Source: Candidatus Rokuibacteriota bacterium (GTDB lineage: Bacteria > Methylomirabilota > Methylomirabilia > Rokubacteriales > CSP1-6). From it: a stretch of 64,000 nucleotides of DNA. The notes under the pieces were generated by a model. The model made no database searches. It was not told the DNA's origin and saw nothing but the letters and a program-made list of their open reading frames with translations. Where the stretch lies: positions 1 to 64,000 of the forward strand of contig QHSU01000060.1 in NCBI GenBank assembly GCA_003220535.1, written 5' to 3'. The translations under genes were made by a program, and so were the position numbers. Shown here in pieces: positions 34,254-43,138 of the stretch (within the stretch, counting starts at the first letter, position 1; each line of letters starts with the position of its first letter).

Positions 34254-35564
34254 GTGACGCGCGCGACCGCGCGCCCGGCGTGGCGGTGGATCGCGCTCGT
34301 CGTGCTGAGCGCCGCCTGCGCCGGAGCTGGCGCGGACCTGCCCGACTACACCGGCCTGCCGAAGTGGGCATCACGCGCGATCCCGGAAGCGCGCGGCGAC
34401 GTGCGCGTGCTACCCGACGGACGGCGTGTGGCCCTCCGGTACCGGGGATGGACGACGCGTGACTTCGATCGGTCCCGGACGTACGCCTACGACGACGTGC
34501 GGCCCGAGCCCTCGGTCCAGCGAGTGATGATGCCCGACGGCGTGACCGGCGACCCCACGAAGGGCCGCGCGCTCTTTCTCGATCGGACCAAGGGGCCCTG
34601 TACGGGATGCCATCTCGTTCCGGGTGACGACGTGTGGCCGGCCGGGAGCGTCGGGCCCGATCAGTCCACCATCGGCGATCGTCGACTTCCCGACCAGTAT
34701 CTCTACCAGATCGTCTGGGATGCGCGGGTCGTCTTTCCCAACTCGTCGATGCCGCCGTGGGGGACGACCGCCATCGTGAGCTCCGAGGAAGTCGTCCACC
34801 TCGTCGCCTATCTCCAGACGCTCAAGGGACCGGTGCCGCCCGAGAAGGACCCGGACCGTAGCCCGCTCACCCGTCGGAAGCCCGTGGGGTTCGGCGACAA
34901 CCTCGATCCCACGAACAACCCCGCCATGCTCCTGGCCGAGAGCGCGGAGGACCTGTGGACGGCTCGCGGGCCGGCGGGCAAGGCGTGCGCCGACTGTCAC
35001 GACGGTGGGATCGACCGCGCGATGCGGGGCGTCGCGACGCGGTACCCGAAGTTCGTCACGGCGTTCCGGCGGGTGATGAGCATCGAGGATTTCCTCACGG
35101 TGCACGCGCCGGCGACGACGGGCCGGGCGGTACCGGCCCAGTCGGACGACAATCTCAACCTGACGATGCTGGTCAAGCGGGCGTCGAACGGGATGCCCGT
35201 GAACGTCGAGATGTCGAGCGCCGAGGCTCGCGCGGCGCTGGCGCGAGGCAAGGCGACGTTCGAAAAGCGCGTGGGCGATCGCAACCACGCGTGCACCGAC
35301 TGCCATGCGCCCGACCGGGGTGCCGGGAAGTTCCTGGGCGGCCGCCTCCTCGGAGACGTCACCGCCGGCCTGACCAGGAACTTTCCCGTCTGGCGCACGG
35401 ACCGCGGCGAGGTGTGGGACATGCGCAAGCGCTTCCAGTGGTGCATGACGCCGCTCGGGACGAATATGCTCGCGGCGGACTCCATCGAGTACGCGGAGCT
35501 GGAGCTCTACCTGACGACCTTCGACAACGGTAAGGCGCTCAGCGTGCCCGGCATCCGCCACTAG
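34254..35564 (+). CDS. SoxX-SoxA fusion cytochrome, second copy
   Basis: 436 residues from the GTG at 34254; the open frame extends upstream but overlaps soxZ. The N-terminus is a lipoprotein-like signal (ALVVLSAACAG, Cys22). Heme motifs: CTGCH (116-120), CADCH (245-249) and CTDCH (347-351). The SoxA active-site cysteine is Cys397 in KRFQWCMTPLGT, and the C-terminus again reads LELYLTTFDNGKALSVPGIR. It resembles the fusion at 31913-33283 along its whole length but differs at many positions, so it is an old duplication. One copy on each strand flanks soxYZ. They may work in different conditions or as distinct subunits. Confidence 0.9.
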   Translation: MTRATARPAWRWIALVVLSAACAGAGADLPDYTGLPKWASRAIPEARGDVRVLPDGRRVALRYRGWTTRDFDRSRTYAYDDVRPEPSVQRVMMPDGVTGDPTKGRALFLDRTKGPCTGCHLVPGDDVWPAGSVGPDQSTIGDRRLPDQYLYQIVWDARVVFPNSSMPPWGTTAIVSSEEVVHLVAYLQTLKGPVPPEKDPDRSPLTRRKPVGFGDNLDPTNNPAMLLAESAEDLWTARGPAGKACADCHDGGIDRAMRGVATRYPKFVTAFRRVMSIEDFLTVHAPATTGRAVPAQSDDNLNLTMLVKRASNGMPVNVEMSSAEARAALARGKATFEKRVGDRNHACTDCHAPDRGAGKFLGGRLLGDVTAGLTRNFPVWRTDRGEVWDMRKRFQWCMTPLGTNMLAADSIEYAELELYLTTFDNGKALSVPGIRH

Positions 35565-35573
35565 CTAGAGGGA

Positions 35574-37256
35574 ATGGACGTCTCGCGCCGCGATCTCGTC
35601 AAGCTCCTCGCCATCGCCGCGGGAGCGGGTCTGCGGCCGGCGAGGCTCGAGGCAGCCGACGGTCCGTCGCGCCTGCTCGCGTTCGAGCCGCTCGGCAACG
35701 TGACGCTGCTGCACGTCACCGACACGCACGCGACGCTCCGCCCGGTGTTCTACCGCGAGCCCGACACGCTGCTCGGCGTGGGCGCCGAGCGCGGCCGGCC
35801 GCCCTTTCTCACGGGCGCCGACCTCCTGCACGCGTACCACGTCGCCCCGGGCTCTATCGAAGCGTACGCGTACACCTATCTCGACTTCCCTGTGCTGGCC
35901 GCGCGATACGGCCGGATGGGTGGCTACGCCCACCTGGCGACACTCGTCAAGCGGACGCGGGCCGAGCGGAGCGGGCGCACGCTGCTCCTGGACGGCGGCG
36001 ACACCCTCCAGGGCTCGGCGACCGCCCTCTGGAGCCGCGGCGAGGACATGGTGCGGGTCTCGAACCAGCTCGGCGTGGACGTGCTCACGCCGCACTGGGA
36101 GTTCGTCCACGGCCTCGAGCGTGTCAAGGAGCTGTTCGGCGATCGCGAGCGCAAGGGGCTCTTCGCCGGCGACTTCGTCGCTCACAACGTGACCGAGCTG
36201 GGATGGGCCGAGCGTCCCTTCCATCCCTATACGATCCGGGAGGCCGGCGGCGTCCGCATCGGCGTTCTGGGCCAGGCCTTTCCCTACACGCCGATCGCGC
36301 ATCCCCGGCGATTCGTGGCCGACCTCACCTTCGGCATCCGGGAAGATGGCGTCCAGGCACTCGTTCACGAGCTGCGCGACGAGAAGAAAGTCGACCTGGT
36401 CGTCCTCCTCTCGCACAACGGCGTCACCGTCGACCTCAAGCTGGCAGCCCGCGTCCGCGGCCTCGACGTCGTCCTCGGTGGCCACACGCACGACGCGCTG
36501 CCGCAGCCGATCCTGGTGGGACGAACCCTGGTCGTGAACTCGGGCTCGCACGGCAAGTTTCTGAGCCGGCTGGACCTCGACGTTCAACGCGGGCGCGTCG
36601 GCGGCTATCGGTACCGCCTGATCCCCGTCCTGGCGCAGGACGTCCCGGAGGATCCGGACATGGCCCAGCTGATCGACGAGATCCGCCGCCCCCACGAGGC
36701 GCAGCTCGGCGAGCGTCTGGCGGTCTCGGAGTCGCTGCTCTACCGGCGCGGGAACTTCAACGGCACGTTCGACGAGCTGATCCTCGACGCGCTGCTCAGG
36801 CGCGCCGACGCGCAGATCGCGTTTTCGCCGGGCTTCCGGTGGGGGATCACGATCGTGCCGGGGCAGGAGATCACGCTCGAGGACGTGTACTCCCACACGG
36901 CCGTGACTTACCCGAACACGTGGGTGCGAGAGATGACGGGGAGCGACATTCACCAGGTCATGGAGGACGTCGCCGACAATCTGTTCCATCCCGACCCGTA
37001 CTATCGCCAGGGCGGGGACATGGTCCGGCTGGGCGGCCTGACCTACGCGATCGATCCGTCGAAGCGGGTGGGCAAGCGCATCCGCGACATCCGCGTCGCC
37101 GGTCGCCCCTTCGAGCCCGGCCGTCGCTACAAGACGACCGGCTGGGCGAGCCTCGGCGAAGTCGACGGCCCTCCCGCGTGGGAAGTGGTGGCCGATCACC
37201 TCCGGAGCATCCGACGCGTGAAGCTCGGCGCGCGCCCGCGAGTCCGGGTCGTGTGA
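35574..37256 (+). CDS. soxB: SoxB, thiosulfohydrolase
   Basis: 560 residues. SoxB releases sulfate from the sulfur-loaded SoxY arm in the periplasm, using two manganese ions. The Tat signal is SRRDLVKLLAIAAGAG. Metal ligands are in VTDTHATL (Asp50, His52), LLLDGGDTLQGS (about 138-148), the asparagine of VAHNVTE, LLSHNGVTVDLKL (about 278-290) and GGHTHD (302-307). The C-terminal nucleotidase-like domain includes FNGTFDELILDAL and DPYYRQGGDMVRLGGL. It begins nine bases after the second SoxXA gene. Confidence 0.96.
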   Translation: MDVSRRDLVKLLAIAAGAGLRPARLEAADGPSRLLAFEPLGNVTLLHVTDTHATLRPVFYREPDTLLGVGAERGRPPFLTGADLLHAYHVAPGSIEAYAYTYLDFPVLAARYGRMGGYAHLATLVKRTRAERSGRTLLLDGGDTLQGSATALWSRGEDMVRVSNQLGVDVLTPHWEFVHGLERVKELFGDRERKGLFAGDFVAHNVTELGWAERPFHPYTIREAGGVRIGVLGQAFPYTPIAHPRRFVADLTFGIREDGVQALVHELRDEKKVDLVVLLSHNGVTVDLKLAARVRGLDVVLGGHTHDALPQPILVGRTLVVNSGSHGKFLSRLDLDVQRGRVGGYRYRLIPVLAQDVPEDPDMAQLIDEIRRPHEAQLGERLAVSESLLYRRGNFNGTFDELILDALLRRADAQIAFSPGFRWGITIVPGQEITLEDVYSHTAVTYPNTWVREMTGSDIHQVMEDVADNLFHPDPYYRQGGDMVRLGGLTYAIDPSKRVGKRIRDIRVAGRPFEPGRRYKTTGWASLGEVDGPPAWEVVADHLRSIRRVKLGARPRVRVV

Positions 37257-37272
37257 CCAGGGGAGGGGAATC

Positions 37273-37725
37273 ATGAGCAGCGCTCGCCGGGTGCTCGCGG
37301 TCGTCACGGTGGGAACGCTGGGTTGGTCCGCCGGGTGCGCGGCGGCCTCGCACGCGCCGGATCATCCGAAGCGGCACAAGGTCGTCTACCATCTGAACGA
37401 AGGGGGCGTCGACCGCGCGAAGGCCGTGCTGGTCAACATCGAGAACCACGTGCACGTCGTCGGCTGGAACAGCATCGAAGCGCTCGAGCTTGTGGTCCAC
37501 GGCCCGGCGCTCCGCACGTTCCTCGCCAGGGACATCGATCCCGACGTGCGGGGCAAGCTCGAGACGCTGATGGCCGGCGGCCTCAAGCTCGGCGCCTGCC
37601 AGATCACGATGGCGCGGCAGAAGATCGACTTCAAGGATCTGATCCAGGGCGTGACGGCGGTGCCGAGCGGCGTGGTGCGGGTGATGGAGCTGCAGGAGGC
37701 GGGCTACGCGTACGTCAAGCCGTAG
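37273..37725 (+). CDS. DsrE-like lipoprotein of the sox operon
   Basis: 150 residues from an ATG with GGGGAGGGG just upstream. The signal peptide has lipobox SAGC (about residue 21). The mature part, KVVYHLNEGGVDRAKAVLVN, then IENHVHVVG, ALELVVHGPAL and GGLKLGACQITMARQKI, has the DsrE/DsrF fold pattern with a single cysteine (in LGAC) at the position used for persulfide transfer in relatives. Such proteins are common in sox clusters. It probably handles sulfane sulfur in the periplasm; no enzymatic activity is proven. The next gene overlaps its end. Confidence 0.82.
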   Translation: MSSARRVLAVVTVGTLGWSAGCAAASHAPDHPKRHKVVYHLNEGGVDRAKAVLVNIENHVHVVGWNSIEALELVVHGPALRTFLARDIDPDVRGKLETLMAGGLKLGACQITMARQKIDFKDLIQGVTAVPSGVVRVMELQEAGYAYVKP

Positions 37726-38251
37726 TCTCGTCCTGGCGCTCCTGACGGCGGGTCTCTGCCTGGCACCCGCCGCCGCGGCGGACGACGCGCTCGACGATCT
37801 CCTGTCCGAGCTGCAGATCACCCCGCTCGGCGATCAGCTCCCGGCGCCGTTCACGCTGAAGTCCCTCGACGGCAGGCCACACGCTCTCGCCGACGTACGT
37901 GGCCGCGCCGCATTCCTCTATTTCTGGAATTCCGGCTGACCGTTCTGCGCGAGGGAGTTGCCCTCGACGATCGAGCGGCTCCACCAGGAGTTCAAGGACC
38001 AGGGGCTCGTCGTGATCGCGATCAACCTTGGCGAGGAGCGTGGCCTGCTCGCGGCCTGGCTGAAGAGCCGGAGCGTCACGTCCACGGTCCTGCTCGACAC
38101 GAAGGACGAGGTCGCGAAGAGCTACGGGATCGCCTACACACCGACCGTCTTTCTCGTCGATCGCGAGGGCAAGCTGGTGGGCAAAGCGATCGGCGTCCGC
38201 CCCTGGACCGGCGAGAAAGGGCGAGCGCTCCTCCGCCTGCTTCTTCGATGA
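37685..38251 (+). CDS. Thioredoxin-like (TlpA/SoxW type) candidate selenoprotein with in-frame TGA
   Basis: One reading frame runs from 37685 to the TGA at 38249, interrupted only by TGA at 37937-37939. It encodes a hydrophobic export signal (LVLALLTAGLCLAPAAAADD), a linker, then a thioredoxin/AhpC-TSA domain: LADVRGRAAFLYFWNSG-TGA-PFCARELPSTIERL, VVIAINLGEERG and the cis-proline motif YTPTVFLVDREGK. Homologues have FWxxxCPxC; the TGA replaces the first redox cysteine and the second (PFC) is kept. A stem-loop fitting bacterial SECIS rules lies just after it, so selenocysteine is likely. Problem: no ATG, GTG or TTG occurs in frame before the mature part; CTG (37733) or another non-standard start would be needed. 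A point mutation of TGC/TGT is the alternative. Confidence 0.7.
37948..37969 (+). promoter_or_regulatory. Candidate bacterial SECIS element
   Basis: Six perfect pairs (CGAGGG with CCCTCG, 37950-37955 and 37961-37966) enclose the loop AGTTG; two further pairs form after bulging A37967. The loop starts 17 bases after the TGA and has G as its second base. Bacterial SECIS rules (apical loop about 16-37 bases after UGA, G among the first two loop bases, stem of at least four pairs) are met, at the short-distance end. The TGA is followed by C, a favourable context. Confidence 0.6.
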
Positions 38252-38362
38252 CATGGGGGGCCTCGACGGGCGTCAGACGCCCTGGACGGTACAGGCTCCC
38301 CTGACCGTTCCTTTCTCGGGCCGGTTCGAGCGCCAAGCCTAGCACCGCAATCCCCACGATAC

Positions 38363-38426
38363 CGCCCCGGTGCCCTTGACCGGGGCGCTGGTGCGTCTCG
38401 TGGCGTTCGGCTAGACTCCCCGGCAG
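38363..38426 (+). repeat. 64-bp hairpin/promoter repeat, copy 1
   Basis: Matches 47898-47961 at 59 of 64 positions. It starts with a nine-pair hairpin (CGCCCCGGT...ACCGGGGCG) and ends with TAGACTCCCCGGCAG, where TAGACT (38412-38417) looks like a -10 box. Both copies lie just upstream of genes for ABC_sub_bind proteins, although the gene behind this copy is broken. Confidence 0.75.
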
Positions 38427-38448
38427 CCGTCCTCAATCGAGGTGCTCC

Positions 38449-38555
38449 ATGCGGCTGATCGGGCTCACGGTCGTTCTCCCTCTCAGCCTCAGTCTTGCGT
38501 CGCTCGCTGCCGAGGCCCAGCCGGCAGCAAGAGTTTACCGGATCGGGGTCCTCGG
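38449..38555 (+). pseudogene. Truncated start of an ABC_sub_bind substrate-binding protein
   Basis: The ATG at 38449 begins MRLIGLTVVLPLSLSLASLA, then AEAQPAARVYRIGVLG, a signal peptide and first strand exactly like the intact binding protein at 47963. After about 35 residues the homology stops and unrelated ParB-like sequence begins in another frame. The gene is therefore cut off near its 5' end while its upstream module is still conserved. Confidence 0.8.
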
Positions 38556-38725
38556 ATCGGAAGTCGGCGACGAAAGCCGCCAAGGTCATGAACGTCGGTC
38601 CGTCGAGCGTCAAGGCTGCGAGGCTCGTGCAGGCTGCCGCGCCGGATCTGGCCGTGAAGGTCGAGCAAGGCGACATGACGGTGCAGGCGGCGGCGAAGGA
38701 AGTGAAGGCTCGGCGCAAGCCGGAC
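38555..38725 (+). pseudogene. Fragment resembling a ParB-type helix-turn-helix region
   Basis: About 55 residues (SATKAAKVMNVGPSSVKAARLV, then APDLAVKVEQGDMTVQAAAKEV) match the pattern of the helical DNA-binding part of ParB/KorB-like proteins found on plasmids and phages. No start codon or nuclease domain is present. It lies inside the truncated binding-protein gene, so it may be a piece of an inserted mobile element. The assignment is by pattern only. Confidence 0.45.
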
Positions 38726-38859
38726 CTGAAGCTGATCGTTACCGGCCGCACGGAAGCGTGGCGGTCGGTGTGGTTTGCGATCGGCTGGACGGCCGAGCTC
38801 CACCAGGTGTCGCAGATACACCTGAGTAGCGGCGAGAGCATTGAGGGGATGACACGGCT

Positions 38860-39900
38860 GTTCAGAGCTCCACGTCGTGCAGCCACCTCGACCGCGCTAT
38901 GGTCGAGCCGAAGCTGGATCACTGAGTCCAACATCTGTCGAATATCCGGGTCTCTCTGCATTGTCCACACCAGCGTGCGCGAGATGCCCGCCCGCAGGAG
39001 CTGAGGAACCGCCAACCGGCCAACGCGCAGACGCTCGAGGCGAAACTCGGTCCGGCCATCGTCGATGACGAGGTTCCCGGTCGCCACCACGTTGAGGTAG
39101 CGCTCCGATAGCCACCGATCTGGGACTCGAACCGAAGCCTGGCCCTCGGCCTTGCCGCGCAGCAGCGTGAGCGTCGCCTTGCGATCGGGGACCCCATGGA
39201 GAGCCCCCATGCAATGAGGAAGTTGATGTCGTCAGTTGTCAGCCGCAGACGGCGGATCACAGTATCGCTGGCGGCTGCCGTCTGAAGCACGTGATAGAGG
39301 TGGCGCTGTCCCTCGGAGGTTACGGCCGGTGCTGAGAACGGCAGCGGGGTGCGCTCGAGTGCGAGGTAGCCGAGGCCCGCGCCGACGCCCGACAGCGCCA
39401 GCGCCGCGGCGGCCAACAGCCCACATCGACTGATCAGGTCGATCGAGCCCCGCAGAGCCGCCCCTCCAAGCCAAGCACCGAGAAGAGATCCTCCTCCCGA
39501 CAGGACGATCGACATCGACACCGGGAAACGCCGCTCCTCGATGACGAGGACAAAGACCATCAGAGCCACACCGACCAACGCAACCAGGGCCACGCGCAGT
39601 GGCGGCATCCTGGCGCCGCCAGGCGCGCCCACGGCCAGCACTGCCAGTATCCCGACGGGAAGGGCACGGATGAATTCGATCACTGACAACAGGCCGAGAT
39701 CCCGCAACCACCGGAACAGGGCTTCCGTGGTCTGGAGGTCCCAGACCGAGATATCTGAGACCGCCAGCGTACGTGCCCAATACCATTGGCCAGCAGCAGG
39801 CCTAGACAGACGAGCAATCCGACGCGGCCCACCCACACGTGTACCGGTGGCATTTGCTGGCCGCCCGGAGAAATGAGGTCTCGCCGACCCATCAGCAAGA
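38860..39900 (-). pseudogene. Frameshifted VanZ-like membrane protein
   Basis: Three minus-strand frames together make one membrane protein. One frame starts MPPVHVWVGRVGLLVCLGLL (39855 downward). A shift near 39785 leads to a frame with helices LLSVIEFIRALPVGILAVLA and IVLSGGGSLLGAWLGGAAL, a layout like VanZ-type proteins. Another shift near 39205 leads to an extracytoplasmic domain (VRVPDRWLSERYLNVVATG, then RLRVGRLAVPQLLRAG) that ends raggedly near 38860. VanZ-like proteins are common in exopolysaccharide clusters, consistent with the other relics nearby. It cannot make a working protein as sequenced. Confidence 0.55.
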
Positions 39901-40011
39901 TTCTTTGACACGATCCAGAACCTTTCCCTGACATGAGATAGTAAGGGCGGCGTTGGTGGTACGGCATGCCAGCAGCCGCTGGCCGCTCAGAATTTCGTCG
40001 GGAGGAAGCTG

Positions 40012-41763
40012 ATGCTGCAACATCTGATTACTCTCCTCACCACTATCAGCGTTCTCGCCCCCGCAACGGTCTCTACGGCGGCGACGATGCTTCGAGCGGA
40101 TTCCGCCCCGTTCGGAAACCTGGACGTCCCGGTGGACGGGAGCGGGGTCAGTGGCGCTGTAATGGTCACGGGCTGGGCGCTCGACAAGCAGGACGCGACC
40201 CTGACCATCGAGCTCCTTGTCGATGGTCAGGTGGTTTCCTCATCGCCGACGCGAGACGACCGGGCCGATGTGTGCGCAGTCTTTCCGGCGATCGGCCACT
40301 GCGCCAGCGCTCGTCCCGGCGTCAGCTTCAGGTGGGACACCACGAAGGTCGCCGATGGGCCACACCAGCTGGCGTTCCGTGCGACCGATCGCGAGGGTCT
40401 CACCGCGACCGTCGGCATTCCGACCGTGACGGTGAACAATGCCATGACGGTGACCGCGATCAACCCGACCCGCCTCGCCCCGGGGTCGAAAGCAGCGATC
40501 ACCATCGCAGGAAGCGGATTCGTGGCCGGATCGACCGTCGACTTCGGCACCGGCGTGACATTCTCGGACGTCAAAGTGGAACCGACCAGGATCACGGCGA
40601 CTGTCGCCGTGGGCTCCACGGTGACCAGCGGCCCGCGCGGCGTCACCGTGACGACACCGGATGGTAAGCGCGCGAAACTCGCCGCCGCCGCGACAATCGC
40701 GACCCCGCTCAAAGGCGGGTTCACGGGCGCGGAGAAAGCGTCGCTCCTGCGATTGCGCTCCGCGATCTCAGCGCTCCAGTTCGCGGTCGGGGAGGCGACG
40801 GATGGCCTCTACGACGGATCGGTCGACAACTCGGCAAAGGCCGAGATCTTCAAGCACGCCTCCAGCGCGATGCGCGAGATGCTGCTGACGCTCGGATTTC
40901 TCCTCCACCACGGCCCGGGTTTTGTGCCGTTCGACCCGAAGTACGAATCCGCGCCACGATCCGAGTGGGTGAGGCAGGCGTGGTTCCACCTCGATCGCGC
41001 GGTCAACTTCACACAGTCGATGCAGAGCGCACTGGCGCGCGCGCTCGACCAAGCGAAGGACCCAAAGGCGCGTGGCTCGATGTCGCACGCGCGAGAGGCG
41101 GCGATCGGCGGCAACGTGCTGCCAGCGCTTCGGGCGATCGATCGGAGACTGGCCTATGCGACACCGCTGCCGGACGACGCTCGAGGCGCCGACGGCAAGG
41201 TCCTCCAGGTCGTCCCGCAAGCGGTCGCGGTCCACGGAGAATTCCGAACGGCGGGTTGGGCGCTACTCCGTGCGACGAACTATCTGTTCGATAGCTACGA
41301 CGAGGGTGCGGTTTCGCTCACGGCGGCGGGAGCGCCGGACTGGAGACCCGCTCAGCTTGTCTGGCGCAATGGGATGATCATTGCCGTGATCCTTGCCGAC
41401 TCAGCGTTGATCCTGTCAGACGTCCCGACGCGGGATATCCCGCCTCCACCCGAGCGGCCGCAGATGAATCCTCGGATGGTTCGGATCGTCAAGATCGTCG
41501 AGTTGTTGACGTGCATGACCACGTGCGGGGACTTCAACACGCCGGCTCGTTACAACGAAGTACTCCACGACGGCGCGGGACCATGGATCGCGTTGGCCCC
41601 CCCGGGCCAGCAGCCGGCACTTCACGCCCTCGTTCGGCGCCTCTCGGACTCGTGGCGACACAACGACTTCGCCGTGTGGGAGTTGCTCAAGTGGAACTTC
41701 ACCGGCATTCCAGACACGGCACCCGTAGCGGGCGCATCACAAGGGCAGGCGCCGGGGAGGTGA
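40012..41763 (+). CDS. Large secreted protein with Ig-like domain
   Basis: 583 residues with a signal peptide (residues 1-23, ending STAA). Residues about 45-145 form an Ig-like module with the recurrent pattern VTGWALDKQDATLTIELLVDG and a closing ATDREGLTATVG. An IPT/TIG-like module follows (INPTRLAPGSKAAITIAGSGF, about 152-230). From about 245 to 560 the protein is mostly helical with no recognised domain; it includes LTCMTTCGDF with two cysteines. It is probably exported or attached outside the cell. It stands alone between decayed exopolysaccharide genes and appears intact, so it may still be used. Confidence 0.75.
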   Translation: MLQHLITLLTTISVLAPATVSTAATMLRADSAPFGNLDVPVDGSGVSGAVMVTGWALDKQDATLTIELLVDGQVVSSSPTRDDRADVCAVFPAIGHCASARPGVSFRWDTTKVADGPHQLAFRATDREGLTATVGIPTVTVNNAMTVTAINPTRLAPGSKAAITIAGSGFVAGSTVDFGTGVTFSDVKVEPTRITATVAVGSTVTSGPRGVTVTTPDGKRAKLAAAATIATPLKGGFTGAEKASLLRLRSAISALQFAVGEATDGLYDGSVDNSAKAEIFKHASSAMREMLLTLGFLLHHGPGFVPFDPKYESAPRSEWVRQAWFHLDRAVNFTQSMQSALARALDQAKDPKARGSMSHAREAAIGGNVLPALRAIDRRLAYATPLPDDARGADGKVLQVVPQAVAVHGEFRTAGWALLRATNYLFDSYDEGAVSLTAAGAPDWRPAQLVWRNGMIIAVILADSALILSDVPTRDIPPPPERPQMNPRMVRIVKIVELLTCMTTCGDFNTPARYNEVLHDGAGPWIALAPPGQQPALHALVRRLSDSWRHNDFAVWELLKWNFTGIPDTAPVAGASQGQAPGR

Positions 41764-41772
41764 CGGATTCCG

Positions 41773-43057
41773 CTACCGGAAATCCCGGGCGTTCACCTCG
41801 TACTTGGTGATCAAGCCGTGGAAGGTAGGTCGACTCATGCCCAGGAGTTTCGCGGCCTGGCTAATGTTCCTCGGGTCTTGACGAGCGCGTCAACGAGAGC
41901 TTCCCGCTCGGCGCGGTCGCGTGCTTGCCGGAGCGATGCCAGGTCGGCGCTCTCGGCCATCTCGATGCTCAGGTCCCGGACATCGATGAGCTTCTTTTTG
42001 GCCATGATGACCGCGCTCTGAACCCTGTTTTCCAGCTCGCGGACATTGCCCGGCCATGGATAGCGGGCAATGGCCTCGAGAGCTCCGCTCCCGAAGTGCA
42101 GCTTCCGCCGGTGCTCTTTGCAGCTCCGCCTGAGGAAGAAAAGATCCTCTCGGAGCCGTCTCGACTGCAGCTCAACCTTCAGATCCTTGTTCGTCGCGGC
42201 GATGACTCGCACGTCGACGCGCAGCACTTCGCGACCGCCCACCCGCTCGATCTCGCGCTGCTGGAGAAACCGGAGGAGCTTCACCTGCAGGGGGCCGCTC
42301 ATCTCGCCGATCTCATCGAGGAAGAGGGAGCCGCCGTCGGCGACCCAGAGCTTGCCCCTGCGCTGAATGTGGGCACCCGTGTAAGCTCCCTTCTCGTGGC
42401 CGAACAGCTCGGACTCCAGCAGGGTCTCCGGAATCGCCCCGCAGTTGATCGCCACGAACGGGCGATTGCGCCGGGGACTGTTGGCGTGTGGATTGCCCGG
42501 GCGAGCAGCTCCTTCCCGGTGCCGCTCTCGCCCTGGACCAGCACCGTCACGTCGGTCTTGGCGACCCGCGCCACCACGGCGAAGATCTCTCGCATGGCGG
42601 GCGCGTTGCCGAGGATGTCCTCGAAGCGAGTGGTGGCCTCGCTGGCCTTCTGGTGATGCTCGGCGTCCGTCTCGAGCGTCCGGAGATACGCCGCCCGATG
42701 CAGGACGACCTTCAGTTCGTCGAGCCGGTCGGCTTCTGGTGATAGTCGAAGGCGCCGAGCTGGATTGCCGGGTCGCGTTTTCTCGGTCGGCGTTACCGGT
42801 GAGGACGACCACCTTTGGTGTCCGGCGCGATCTCTAGGATCTCTTGCAGCGCCTCGAGCCCCTCTTCGGCGCTGTCGGCGCGTGGCGGGAGCCCCAGGTC
42901 CAGGCTGACGAGCCCTGGCTGCCCGCTCTTGAGCTCCGCGAGGGCCTCGCCCCTGTCCTCCGCGAACAGGAGCGTGAAGTCATCCCGAAGCGCGTACTTC
43001 AGCTGCGTCCGGATGGCTTCATCGTCCGTCGACGATCAACAGTTTGGGCCTGTCCAT
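41773..43057 (-). pseudogene. PrsR-like sigma-54 response regulator, multiply frameshifted
   Basis: A full-length NtrC-type regulator can be assembled from several frames. The receiver domain starts at 43057 (MDRPKLLIVD, then one extra base before DDEAIR). The AAA+ domain follows with [31 protein letters not shown] and [15 protein letters not shown]. The C-terminal Fis-type helix-turn-helix ([17 protein letters not shown]) appears only after correcting a missing base near 41870. At least three or four frameshifts are needed. The sequence resembles PrsR, the PEP-CTERM/exopolysaccharide regulator, which pairs with a PrsK kinase; a kinase relic lies at 45.0-45.4 kb. Confidence 0.75.
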
Positions 43058-43138
43058 CAGCGTCCTCTGCTCATGATACGCGCGTGGTGCCCAGTTCTGT
43101 CGCGGTCATCTGGCCGCACCCCCACCTCCCGGGGTTGT

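Noticed and set aside
38268..38282. Intrinsic terminator after the thioredoxin-like gene (GGGCGT-CAG-ACGCCC)
   Set aside because: The six-pair stem is perfect but the loop is only three bases and there is no T-run after it. It was not called as a terminator.
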